Part shown: in pieces, positions 32,754 through 40,241 of the stretch
Layout: each line of letters starts with the position of its first letter
How positions within the stretch are numbered: the first letter of the stretch is position 1
Source of the DNA: CADCTQ01 sp963844325
GTDB lineage: Bacteria > Bacteroidota > Bacteroidia > Cytophagales > 172606-1
DNA length: 64,000 nt
Assembly: GCA_963844325.1 (NCBI GenBank)
Contig: CAWJNV010000001.1
Span: 1 to 64,000, forward strand
Direction of reading: 5' to 3'
Notes under the pieces: generated by a model
Database searches by the model: none
Seen by the model: the letters and a program-made list of their open reading frames with translations, nothing else
What the model was told of the DNA's origin: nothing
Made by a program: the position numbers and the translations under genes

Positions 32754-34841
32754 ATGAGCACTTCTTCCATCATCAACACCTACACCACCCTGACCAACGA
32801 TACGCTGAAACGGGCTTTTCACCTCATGTGCGTAACGCGGGAGCTGGACCGGTTGTACGATCAGCGCCGGGATCTGTACGGCAAATACCCGCACAGCACC
32901 TCGCGGGGCCACGAAGCCGTGCAGCTGGCGGCGGGCCTGCAACTGCACCCGTACGACTACGCGGCGCCCTACTACCGCGACGAAGCCCTGCTGCTGGCCC
33001 TGGGCGTGCCGCCCCGTGCGCTGATGCTGCAACTGCTGGCCAAGGGCGACGACCCGTTCTCGGGCGGCCGCAACGGGTACGGCAACCCCGTGTTGAACGA
33101 CGACGCGTTGCCCAAAGTGCCCTACCTGGGAATGACGGCGGGGGCGCACGTGGTGCCGGCCACGGGCATTGCCCAGGGCCTCGCTTACCTGAGCGCCCAG
33201 AACCTGCGTTCCGACTTCGACCGGCCGGTGGTGCTCTGTTCGCTGGGCGACGGCGCCCTCACCAACGGGGAAGTGGCCGAAGCCCTGCAAGTGGCGTTGC
33301 TCAAAAAACTACCCATCGTGTACCTGGTGCAGGACAACGACTGGGCCCGTTCGGCCCGCGCCGACGAGTACCGGGGCATGGACCCCTACGAATTTGCCGG
33401 GGGCATCAAGGGCATGCGGCGTACCCGCGTGAACGGGGCCGACTTTGTGCAGGCCTACGAAAGCCTCCAACTGGCCATTGACTACGTGCGCATCGAACGG
33501 CTGCCCATCTTTTTGCACGCCAAGTGTCCGCTCATCGGGGATTTCCGGTCCGACCTGCCGGCGGGCCGCTACCGCACCGAAGAAAACCTGGCGCTGCACG
33601 CCAAAGACGACCCCATCGTGCGCCTGCGCAAGTACCTCATCATTGAAGGCGAAACCGAGGAAGCCCTCGAACGCATCGACGAAGAAGCCCGGGCGTTGGT
33701 GGCCGAAGAACTGCGCCTGGCGGCCGAAGCGGCCGAACCCGACCCCGGCACGATCACCCTGCACACCTTCGCCGAAACCCCTGAAACGGCGGCTCAGGCA
33801 TCCGATGCGCCAACGCTTTCCGGTGAACCCCTTTCGCCCGCCCGGGCGGCCGCGGCGGCCGTCGGCGAACTGCTGGCGGCGCACCGCGAGGCCCTGTACT
33901 ACGGGCAGGACGTGGGCGGCGCCCTGGGCGGCCTCTTCGGTGAGGCGCAGGGCCTGGCCGAACGCTACGGCGCCGAAAGAGTATTCAACATGCCCGCCCA
34001 GCCGGCCTACGCAGTGGGGGCAGCTTTGGGCATGGCGGCCACCGGCTGCCGGCCCATCGTCCAGGTAACCGCCGAGGGGCTTTGGGGCGGGCTCAACCAA
34101 CTGGTGCACGGGTTGTCCAGGTCGAATTACCTGTCCAACGGCCAGTTTCCGGCGCCGGTGGTGCTGCGGGTGCCCGTGGGGGCGCCGGGCGGCGGGGGTC
34201 CGTTCGGCTCGGGCAGCATTGAGTCGGTGCTGCTGCGCATTCCGGGCATCAAAGTGGCTTACCCATCGGGTGCCGCCGACCTGGCCGGGCTGCTCAAAGC
34301 GGCCTTTGCCGACCCCAACCCCGTGGTCGTGCTGGAACACCGCGGCCTGTACGCGAGTACGCAACCCGACCCTGCCGCGGGGGCGGCCGATGGGACGGCT
34401 AACGCCGCCCCCCTGCCGCTGGGCAAGGCCCGGGTGGTGACCGAAGCTTCGGAAGAGAAGCAGTCAGCGGGCGCCTCGGTGGCCGTGATCACGTACGGCA
34501 TGGGCGTGCACTGGGCCCGGGCCGCGGCCGAAAGGCTGGAGGGCGCCGTTGAAATCCTGGACCTGCGGACGCTGCACCCGCTGGACTGGGAAGCCGTGAT
34601 GGCGGCCGTGGGGCGGCACAACAAAGCCCTGGTGCTCACCGAAGAAGCGGCTTCCGGTTCGTTTGCCGAGGCGCTGGCCGGCCGCATGGCAAGGGAATGT
34701 TTCAAGCTGCTCGACGGGCCGGTGCTGGTGTGCGGCGCCGAAGCCGTACCCGCCATGCCGCAACACGCAGGGCTGGAGGCGGCCGTGCTGCCCAACCCCG
34801 AAAAAGTGGCGGCGGCGATCAGCCAGTTGCTGAATTATTGA
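32754..34841 (+). CDS. Fused alpha/beta thiamine-diphosphate 2-oxoacid dehydrogenase E1-like protein, key active-site residues replaced
   Basis: The 695-residue protein has the layout of the Bacteroidota E1 alpha-beta fusions (pyruvate or branched-chain 2-oxoacid dehydrogenase). The alpha half contains TSRGHEAVQLAAGLQL, PYYRDEALLLALG and the ThDP-binding GDG (165-167) to QDND (193-196). The beta half contains YYGQDVGGALGGLFGEA. However, the residues normally used for catalysis look substituted. The Glu of the usual PIQEAY block is Pro417 (PAQPAY), the His of the usual YHSS block is Gly485 (PFGSGS), the alpha His residues of the SHP and PHQSS blocks are missing, and the HHTS loop reads GDFRSD. 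It may be an inactive or repurposed paralogue. No E2 or E3 gene is adjacent. Confidence 0.8.
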   Translation: MSTSSIINTYTTLTNDTLKRAFHLMCVTRELDRLYDQRRDLYGKYPHSTSRGHEAVQLAAGLQLHPYDYAAPYYRDEALLLALGVPPRALMLQLLAKGDDPFSGGRNGYGNPVLNDDALPKVPYLGMTAGAHVVPATGIAQGLAYLSAQNLRSDFDRPVVLCSLGDGALTNGEVAEALQVALLKKLPIVYLVQDNDWARSARADEYRGMDPYEFAGGIKGMRRTRVNGADFVQAYESLQLAIDYVRIERLPIFLHAKCPLIGDFRSDLPAGRYRTEENLALHAKDDPIVRLRKYLIIEGETEEALERIDEEARALVAEELRLAAEAAEPDPGTITLHTFAETPETAAQASDAPTLSGEPLSPARAAAAAVGELLAAHREALYYGQDVGGALGGLFGEAQGLAERYGAERVFNMPAQPAYAVGAALGMAATGCRPIVQVTAEGLWGGLNQLVHGLSRSNYLSNGQFPAPVVLRVPVGAPGGGGPFGSGSIESVLLRIPGIKVAYPSGAADLAGLLKAAFADPNPVVVLEHRGLYASTQPDPAAGAADGTANAAPLPLGKARVVTEASEEKQSAGASVAVITYGMGVHWARAAAERLEGAVEILDLRTLHPLDWEAVMAAVGRHNKALVLTEEAASGSFAEALAGRMARECFKLLDGPVLVCGAEAVPAMPQHAGLEAAVLPNPEKVAAAISQLLNY

Positions 34842-34857
34842 AAGCATGTATAATAAG

Positions 34858-34893
34858 TAGTTGTTGGTTATTGGTTGTTCGTTGCTCGAACTT
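34858..34893. repeat. Half word repeat, GTTGGTTATTGGTTGTT vocabulary
   Basis: It is a single tandem arm (gttgttggttattggttgttc) 17 bp after the E1 stop, with no complement nearby. Confidence 0.45.
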
Positions 34894-34964
34894 TAATCGC
34901 GTGACTTGCAGTGGGTTATGCCATCAGATACTACAAACTGATTTTACGCGGGTACTTGGAAGGC

Positions 34965-35480
34965 ATGAATGCGTACCAAATGGAAGTCAAAGAAATACAG
35001 TCAAGAGACATTGCGGCGTACAAGGAGTTTCTGCTGAAGGGCTTGGTGGAGGACGGAGCGAATTTCCGGATCAGCCCGGAGGACGAAAAGGACGCCCCGT
35101 TTCCCACCCGGGATGCGCCCGACAGTTTTACCCTCGGGGCGTATGCAGACGGGCGGCTTGCCGGAATTGTCAGTTTTCAGCGGGAAGGCCGGGACCGGGA
35201 GAAACTCAGGCACAAGGGCCTGCTGTTCCGGATGTACGTCGATCCGCAGTTCCGGGGGCAAGGCGTGGGCCGGGCATTGATCGAAGCGTTGCGCCACAGG
35301 GTAGAAACGCTGGGAGACGTGGAGCAGATCAACCTGACGGTGGTATCCAGCAATCCCGTCGCCAAAAAACTGTACGAAAAGTTTGGCTTCGTCTCTTTTG
35401 CGGTAGAAGAAAATGCCCTCAAGTGGCAAGGGCACTACTACGCGGAAGAACAAATGGTACTGTTCCTGCGCCGGCAATGA
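34965..35480 (+). CDS. GNAT family N-acetyltransferase
   Basis: The roughly 171-residue protein has a GNAT fold: strand pair FTLGAYADGRLAGIVSF, the acetyl-CoA-binding motif RMYVDPQFRGQGVGRALIEAL, and the C-terminal SSNPVAKKLYEKFGF block. GNATs move an acetyl group from acetyl-CoA to an amine on a protein, antibiotic or metabolite; the substrate is not predictable. Starts at 34965 and 34980 are both reasonable, and I list the first. A small hairpin aaagtct-ttat-agacttt (35494-35511) follows the stop and may terminate the gene. Confidence 0.88.
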   Translation: MNAYQMEVKEIQSRDIAAYKEFLLKGLVEDGANFRISPEDEKDAPFPTRDAPDSFTLGAYADGRLAGIVSFQREGRDREKLRHKGLLFRMYVDPQFRGQGVGRALIEALRHRVETLGDVEQINLTVVSSNPVAKKLYEKFGFVSFAVEENALKWQGHYYAEEQMVLFLRRQ

Positions 35481-35484
35481 GTAG

Positions 35485-35655
35485 GTTGTTAAGAAAGTCT
35501 TTATAGACTTTTGCAACACTTTTATGTACGGTCATTCCCGGAAGGAATCTTTTATAATAAGTACAGGAAAATTCGACTTATCCTCAATAAGATTCCCTCC
35601 GGGAATGACAACTAGAGGAGGAAGGGTCGCAATATCTATTTATGTACTTAACAAC
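35485..35655. repeat. Possible MITE-like or REP-like element with a 21-bp inner inverted repeat
   Basis: The outer ends gttgttaag (35485-35493) and cttaacaac (35647-35655) are complementary. Inside are arms of 21 bp with one mismatch, gtcattcccgg onward at 35532 and ccgggaatgac at 35600-35610. The element contains no gene and lies immediately upstream of the toxin/antitoxin pair. Confidence 0.5.
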
Positions 35656-35783
35656 GTAATGGATACTACCCGTTCGACGTAGTGCTGATGGGTCTAACCG
35701 AGCCACGACGCGGCCGGCGTTGGTTGGTTAAAGGTGGATGGTAAGTGTAAAAGTTTTTAATTTTCAGAAAACGGACTGATGTT

Positions 35784-35963
35784 ATGCGAAAAGATAAGGT
35801 ACTCGAAACGGTCAACGGCTTACCTCCAGAATTTGAATTAGAAGAGTTGATTGAAAAGCTGATTTTTATTGAGAAGGTTGAGAAAGGCTTGGCCCAATTG
35901 GACCGCGGTGAGATACATTCCCATGATGCAGTGAAACAAATTGTGAAAACATGGCAAAAGTAA
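35784..35963 (+). CDS. Small antitoxin of a ParD/ParE-like pair
   Basis: The 59-residue acidic, helical protein (MRKDKVLETVNGLPPEFELE, IFIEKVEKGLAQLDRGEIHS) resembles the short antitoxins preceding ParE/RelE toxins in Bacteroidota. It overlaps the toxin frame by 13 bp, the usual type II arrangement. It would bind and neutralise the toxin and repress its own promoter. Codon use is more AT-rich than the neighbours, as is common for mobile toxin/antitoxin modules. No classical ribbon-helix-helix N-terminus is obvious, so family assignment is by layout and similarity in tone. Confidence 0.7.
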   Translation: MRKDKVLETVNGLPPEFELEELIEKLIFIEKVEKGLAQLDRGEIHSHDAVKQIVKTWQK

Positions 35964-36241
35964 GCTGGTCTAATCTGGCTTTGGAAGACCTTCGCGCCAT
36001 TCACGAATTTATCTCCTAAGATTCGGCCAAATACGCTGAACGATTGGTAGACCGGATTATTGAACGGGTAGATGTGTTGGAGAAGCATCCGCGGATCGGA
36101 CGGATAGTACCAGAATTCAACCTTGAAAACATCCGCGAACTGCTTGAAAGCAATTACCGGATTATCTACCGCATAGAAACGGAAGATAAAATCGGGATTG
36201 CCCGCGTCCATCACTCCGCCCGGTTGTTGAAAGGGTTGTAA
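35951..36241 (+). pseudogene. ParE/RelE-family toxin interrupted by a nonsense codon
   Basis: From the ATG at 35951 the frame reads MAKVSWSNLALEDLRAIHEF then Ile-Ser and a TAA at 36017-36019. Without a frame change it continues DSAKYAERLVDRIIERVDVL, HPRIGRIVPEF, NYRIIYRIETEDKIGIARVHHSARLL to TAA at 36239. This is a complete ParE-type toxin of 96 codons in which codon 23, usually Lys or Arg at this place, has become a stop (an AAA-to-TAA change would suffice). These toxins poison gyrase or cleave mRNA. The antitoxin gene is intact, so the module looks recently inactivated, unless the stop is a sequencing error. Confidence 0.8.
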
Positions 36242-36297
36242 GGTACGCCCAGGCTTCGAATAATCGGTGATTGATTGCAGACAAGTAAAGCGTATTG

Positions 36298-36600
36298 ATG
36301 AGGCGGATGACCAGAGAACAGAACGCATTGTTTGAGTTTATCGAGGATTTGCTCTCCTACGAATGGGACCCGCTCGGCCTGAACGGTTTTGGGCCCCGGG
36401 ATGAATACCAAACGTACGTTCCGCAACTATTCAGCCTGGCAATTGGCAACGCCACGGCCGACCAGATTGCCGACCGGCTCCGGTCCGTCGAAACCGAAAC
36501 CCTCGGGGTAACCGGTGATTTTGAAAAGTGCAAACAGTTGGCGCGAATCATCGTACAGAAAAAGGAAACCCTCCTGAACGGATCGTCCGGCCCGCAATGA
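36298..36600 (+). CDS. Hypothetical protein, DUF1871-like
   Basis: The roughly 100-residue protein has the distinctive segment LLSYEWDPLGLNGFGPRDEYQTYVP, then a C-terminal helix pair. The WDP-x-G-x3-FGPRDEY pattern recalls the small DUF1871 family found sporadically in bacteria, sometimes as neighbours of toxin or immunity genes. No function is known. Its TGA overlaps an ATG (36597) in frame with the next gene, so translation may be coupled. ATGs at 36298 and 36307 are both possible starts. Confidence 0.55.
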   Translation: MRRMTREQNALFEFIEDLLSYEWDPLGLNGFGPRDEYQTYVPQLFSLAIGNATADQIADRLRSVETETLGVTGDFEKCKQLARIIVQKKETLLNGSSGPQ

Positions 36601-36674
36601 ACCAGATACCCGTCCGTGAAGAATCCGCGCAACAGTTCTCCAACAACGAACCTCCCCGGGAGGTGATGAATCGC

Positions 36675-37637
36675 ATGAAAACCGCCGTGATTGGTACCGA
36701 TACAGGTGAAGCAAAAAAGTGGCTCGAAGCGGACCAGGTGATCGGCATTCCCACCGAAACGGTGTACGGCCTGGCCGGCAACGCCCTGTCGCCGGCGGCC
36801 GTGGCCCGCATCTTCGAAGTAAAGAACCGGCCCACGTTTGACCCGCTGATCGTGCACAGCAGCCGCATTGAAAAGATTGCCCGGTTCGTGACGGAAATGC
36901 CGCCCGCCGCCCGCCGGCTGGCCGAGGCGTTCTGGCCGGGGCCGCTCACCCTGCTGCTCAAAAAGGCCGACCGCGTGCCCGACCTGGTCACCGCGGGGCT
37001 CGACACGGTGGCCGTGCGCATCCCCAACCACCCGCTGACGCTCCGCCTGCTCGACGAACTCGACTTTCCGCTGGCCGCCCCCAGCGCCAACCCGTTTGGG
37101 TACGTAAGCCCCACCCAGGCGAGCCACGTGCAGGCCCAGCTCGGCGACAAAATTCCCTACATCCTCGACGGCGGCCCCTGCCAGGTGGGCATCGAAAGCA
37201 CCATTGTCGGCTTCGAAGGCGCCCAGCTGGTGGTGTACCGGCTCGGGGGCATTGCCGTGGAAGCCATCGAAGGGCTCATGGGTCCGGTGCGGGTGATGGC
37301 CCACTCCTCCTCCAACCCCAAAGCGCCGGGCATGCTCAAAAGCCACTACGCCCCGCGCATCCCCGTATTCACGGCCGGCCTCGGCGGGCTCGTGGACCAG
37401 TACGGCGCGGATTCCGTCGGCGTGCTTTCCTTCAAAACGCTTTACCCGGACGTACCGGCCGCGAACCAGTTCGTACTCTCGGAGGCGGGCCACGCGACGG
37501 AGGCGGCGCAGCGGCTGTTTGCGGGGCTGCGGTACCTCGACGGCCTGCCGGTAGCGGCCATTTACGCCGAATTGCTGCCCGAAAAAGAACTCGGCCGGGC
37601 CATCAACGACCGGATTCGCCGGGCCGCTGCCCGGTAG
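36675..37637 (+). CDS. L-threonylcarbamoyladenylate synthase (Sua5/YciO/YrdC family)
   Basis: The enzyme makes threonylcarbamoyl-AMP from Thr, bicarbonate and ATP, the first step of the universal t6A37 modification of tRNAs reading ANN codons. The YrdC domain occupies residues 1 to about 200: IPTETVYGLAGNAL, KNRPTFDPLIVH, FWPGPLTLLL, VAVRIPNHPL, PLAAPSANPFGYVSPT. A short linker and the C-terminal Sua5 domain follow (PGMLKSHYAPRIPV onward). The start at 36675 gives 320 residues and aligns with the family N-terminus. An upstream in-frame ATG at 36597 overlaps the preceding stop and would add 26 residues. Confidence 0.93.
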   Translation: MKTAVIGTDTGEAKKWLEADQVIGIPTETVYGLAGNALSPAAVARIFEVKNRPTFDPLIVHSSRIEKIARFVTEMPPAARRLAEAFWPGPLTLLLKKADRVPDLVTAGLDTVAVRIPNHPLTLRLLDELDFPLAAPSANPFGYVSPTQASHVQAQLGDKIPYILDGGPCQVGIESTIVGFEGAQLVVYRLGGIAVEAIEGLMGPVRVMAHSSSNPKAPGMLKSHYAPRIPVFTAGLGGLVDQYGADSVGVLSFKTLYPDVPAANQFVLSEAGHATEAAQRLFAGLRYLDGLPVAAIYAELLPEKELGRAINDRIRRAAAR

Positions 37638-37673
37638 GGTTACCCCGGCGCCTCCCCTTCACCCCCCGGGCGA

Positions 37674-37704
37674 TTTGCCGCGTTCGGGGGGAAACCTTAT
37701 TTTG
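37674..37704 (+). promoter_or_regulatory. Candidate pgk promoter
   Basis: TTTG (37674-37677) and TATTTTG (37698-37704) are separated by 20 nt, and the -7 element ends 52 nt before the pgk ATG. It has the same geometry and -7 sequence as the candidate before the E1 gene. Confidence 0.5.
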
Positions 37705-37756
37705 CGCCGGACGTAGCACGCAACAACCCATTTTCGGCATTCTTCCCCAGAGACCC

Positions 37757-38944
37757 ATGAAAACAATCGACCAGTACAACTTTGCCGGTAAAAAAGCCCT
37801 GATCCGGGTGGACTATAACGTTCCGCTGGACAATAATTTCCAGGTCACGGACGACACCCGCCTCCAGGCCACCATTCCGACCATCAATAAGATCCTCAGG
37901 GATGGCGGGTCCGTCATTCTCATGTCGCACCTGGGACGGCCCAAGAGCGGCCCTTCGGAAGAGTTTTCCCTCAAGCACCTGGTGAAATACCTGGACGATA
38001 CGTTCAAGAAGGAGGTAAAATTTGCCGACGACTGCATCGGCGAAGACGCCCGCAATAAGGCCGCGGCCCTGAAGCCCGGCGAAATCCTGCTGCTGGAGAA
38101 CCTGCGTTTTTACAAGGAAGAAGAAAAGGGCGACCCCGCGTTTGCCCAGAAGCTGGCCGCCCTCGGCGACGTGTACGTGAACGACGCCTTCGGCACGGCC
38201 CACCGGGCCCACGCCTCCACGGCCGTAATTGCCCAGTACTTCACCGACAAGGTGTGCGGCTACGTGATGCAGGCCGAACTCGACAATGCCCGCAAGGTGC
38301 TCGAAAAAGCCGAACGGCCCTTTACGGCCATCATGGGCGGCGCCAAGATTTCCGACAAAATCCTCATCATCGAACGGCTGCTCGACCAGGTGGACAACCT
38401 GCTCATCGGCGGGGGCATGACGTATACCTTCATCAAAGCCCTGGGCGGCAACATCGGCAACTCGCTGGTGGAGGCCGACAAGGTAGACCTGGCCCGGGAA
38501 CTGATCAACAAGGCCAAGACGAAGGGCGTGAACCTGATCCTGCCGCCCGACTCGGTGGCTGCCGACGGCTTCAAGAACGACGCCAACCGCAAGGAGGTTG
38601 ACAACCACAACATTCCCGACGGCTGGATGGGCCTCGACATCGGCCCGCAGGCCCGCGAAACGTTTGCCCGCACGATTGAAAATGCAAAGACCATCCTGTG
38701 GAACGGCCCGATGGGCGTGTTTGAATTCCCCAACTTCGCCAAGGGCACCATCCGGGTGGCCGAGGCCGTGGTGAAGGCAACCGAAAAAGGCGGCTTTTCG
38801 CTCATCGGCGGCGGCGACTCGGCGGCAGCCATCAACAACCTGGGCTTCGGGGAACAGGTGTCGTACGTATCTACCGGCGGCGGCGCCCTGCTCGAATACA
38901 TGGAAGGCAAAGAACTGCCCGGCGTAAAGGCGCTGGAAGGGTAG
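37757..38944 (+). CDS. pgk: Phosphoglycerate kinase
   Basis: The glycolytic enzyme transfers phosphate from 1,3-bisphosphoglycerate to ADP in the cytoplasm. The 395-residue sequence shows the family blocks in order: KKALIRVDYNVPLDNNFQVTDDTRL, MSHLGRPK, LLLENLRFYKEEE, VNDAFGTAHRAHAST, MGGAKISDKI, LIGGGMTYTF, ILWNGPMGVFEF, and the C-terminal LIGGGDSAAAI. Length is standard. It is single-gene, followed by a strong bidirectional terminator. No anomaly is seen. Confidence 0.97.
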   Translation: MKTIDQYNFAGKKALIRVDYNVPLDNNFQVTDDTRLQATIPTINKILRDGGSVILMSHLGRPKSGPSEEFSLKHLVKYLDDTFKKEVKFADDCIGEDARNKAAALKPGEILLLENLRFYKEEEKGDPAFAQKLAALGDVYVNDAFGTAHRAHASTAVIAQYFTDKVCGYVMQAELDNARKVLEKAERPFTAIMGGAKISDKILIIERLLDQVDNLLIGGGMTYTFIKALGGNIGNSLVEADKVDLARELINKAKTKGVNLILPPDSVAADGFKNDANRKEVDNHNIPDGWMGLDIGPQARETFARTIENAKTILWNGPMGVFEFPNFAKGTIRVAEAVVKATEKGGFSLIGGGDSAAAINNLGFGEQVSYVSTGGGALLEYMEGKELPGVKALEG

Positions 38945-38945
38945 A

Positions 38946-38985
38946 AAAGGAGACGGGAGATGTCAGACGGGAGACAGGAGACACT
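38946..38985. repeat. Half word repeat, GGGAGACAGGAGACA vocabulary
   Basis: Tandem ggagacggga/gggagacaggagaca words begin 2 bp after the pgk stop. No complementary arm is found before the terminator at 39067. Confidence 0.5.
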
Positions 38986-39066
38986 GAACCAGTCCGTACT
39001 GATGACCGGGCCGCCCGCCCGAGTCTCACTGACGGCTTTTTGAGACGCTTTGTGACAAACAAAAAC

Positions 39067-39102
39067 AAAAGCCGGCGGGTATCGCTACCCGCCGGCTTTT
39101 TT
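39067..39102. terminator. Bidirectional intrinsic terminator after pgk
   Basis: A perfect 15-bp stem aaaagccggcgggta / tacccgccggctttt has loop tcgc, flanked by A-rich sequence on one side and T on the other. It serves pgk and the convergent small gene. Confidence 0.92.
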
Positions 39103-39129
39103 AACTTGGAAGAACCCGGTTCGGAAAGA

Positions 39130-39447
39130 CTATTCGTTGCCGGTTTCGGATTTATTGGCGACCAGGCGCAGCAGCGCCTTGAAGTTTTCGATGCGGGTGG
39201 CCACCTCGCTGATGCGCGAATGCAGCATCTTGATTTTGTGGTAGTTGATTTCTTTGAGTTGTGCGTTGTTGATGAGTAACTGATTGCAGACCGAAAGGCT
39301 GGCCAGGGATTTTACGTAAAACGTACCCTTCTGCATGCTTACAACAGTGATGTCGGTTGTAGAGGCAAGCCTCTCCTGCGCTTCTGCGTACAACGCCTGA
39401 TCCCTTACGTACTCCATTGCGATTTTGCTGCTGATCGATTGTTTCAT
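39130..39447 (-). CDS. Hypothetical 105-residue protein
   Basis: I do not recognise this protein. It starts MKQSISSKIAMEYVRDQALY, is mostly helical, contains a short predicted beta part (DITVVSMQKGTFYVKSLA), and ends with helices suited to a coiled coil (KIKMLHSRISEVATRIENFK). It has no signal peptide or membrane segment. The gene is convergent with pgk and shares its terminator. Codon use looks native. The helix-rich, heptad-like C-terminus suggests a small dimeric cytoplasmic protein. Confidence 0.55.
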   Translation of the reverse strand: MKQSISSKIAMEYVRDQALYAEAQERLASTTDITVVSMQKGTFYVKSLASLSVCNQLLINNAQLKEINYHKIKMLHSRISEVATRIENFKALLRLVANKSETGNE

Positions 39448-39804
39448 CCTGTTGTTGGTCTAGCTTATGTCCGTATTTTACGCCAATCTACAAAAGGCCT
39501 TCTTTGCATGTATGATCTTTTCGATTAACGCACCATTTACCACCACGAAGTAAGCCAAATATCCCCGGCAATACAAAAGCTGGCGGCAGAATTAACAAAT
39601 ATTTCTTTGGGTTCCGGCGCGCCGGGAAGCTTCCCGGCCCCCGGCGCAACGCCTGCCGGCCCGGGGTTTCCCGTGACGGGAGAACGGCAGAAATGGTGCC
39701 GGTTGCGGGCTTTATCCAAACGCCCGGGGCTTCGTATACAGGGAGTACCTGTCACGCGGCGCGTACCTTTTTGCGCAGCCCGCGGCCCAAAACAAACGCC
39801 AGGC
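39448..39804. other. Gene-free interval upstream of the HNH gene
   Basis: No gene or RNA is seen. The first 150 bp are AT-rich and could hold promoters for the two divergent genes, but no element matches convincingly. A GC-rich palindromic stretch near 39615-39640 (ccggcgcgccggg) is present. Confidence 0.4.
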
Positions 39805-40098
39805 ATGCACACCCCTCCCCCGGACAACCCCCATACCTGCGCCCTGTGCGAACGCCGGGTGAGCTACGTAACCCTGCACCACCTGGTACCCAAACAGGAG
39901 GGCGGCCGCTACGGCCAGCGGGTGCCCTTGTGCCAGCCCTGCCACGTTACGCTGCACGCCCTGTTCACCAACAAAGAGCTTAAAGGGCAGTTTTATTCGG
40001 TGGAACGCCTGCGGCAGGCCGAACGGTTGCAGAAATACCTGGAGTGGATCCGGACCAAAAATATCGAGCGAATTACGAATAAAGGCCGCAAACGATGA
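39805..40098 (+). CDS. Small HNH-endonuclease-like zinc-binding protein
   Basis: The 97-residue protein has a compact HNH-like layout: CALC (Cys12, Cys15), LHHLVPK (His25, His26), CQPCH (Cys43, Cys46, His47) and TLHALF (His51). The two CxxC pairs bind a structural zinc and LHHLVPK plus the later His form the catalytic beta-beta-alpha element of HNH nucleases. Such small free-standing HNH proteins are common in Bacteroidota; their DNA targets are unknown. The ATG at 39805 is chosen because upstream in-frame sequence has intergenic character. Confidence 0.75.
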   Translation: MHTPPPDNPHTCALCERRVSYVTLHHLVPKQEGGRYGQRVPLCQPCHVTLHALFTNKELKGQFYSVERLRQAERLQKYLEWIRTKNIERITNKGRKR

Positions 40099-40153
40099 AC
40101 CTTCTGCGGTTAAATGAAGTAGAACTACTTAATTTAAAAAGGCATACGTCTGG

Positions 40154-40184
40154 TTGACGATGCCGATTTATGTACTTATTTTAG
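40154..40184 (+). promoter_or_regulatory. Candidate glgE promoter
   Basis: TTG (40154-40156), a 20-nt spacer and TATTTTAG (40177-40184) lie 57 nt before the ATG, one base from the pgk/E1 type -7 element. Confidence 0.4.
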
Positions 40185-40241
40185 GCGCCCGGATTCCGAT
40201 TTTCCGGACGTACTAACCACCACCAACCCTCGTTAGTCTAC

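Noticed and set aside
39615..39645. Transcription terminator upstream of the HNH gene
   Set aside because: GC-rich palindrome without a T-tract on either strand and no gene ending into it.
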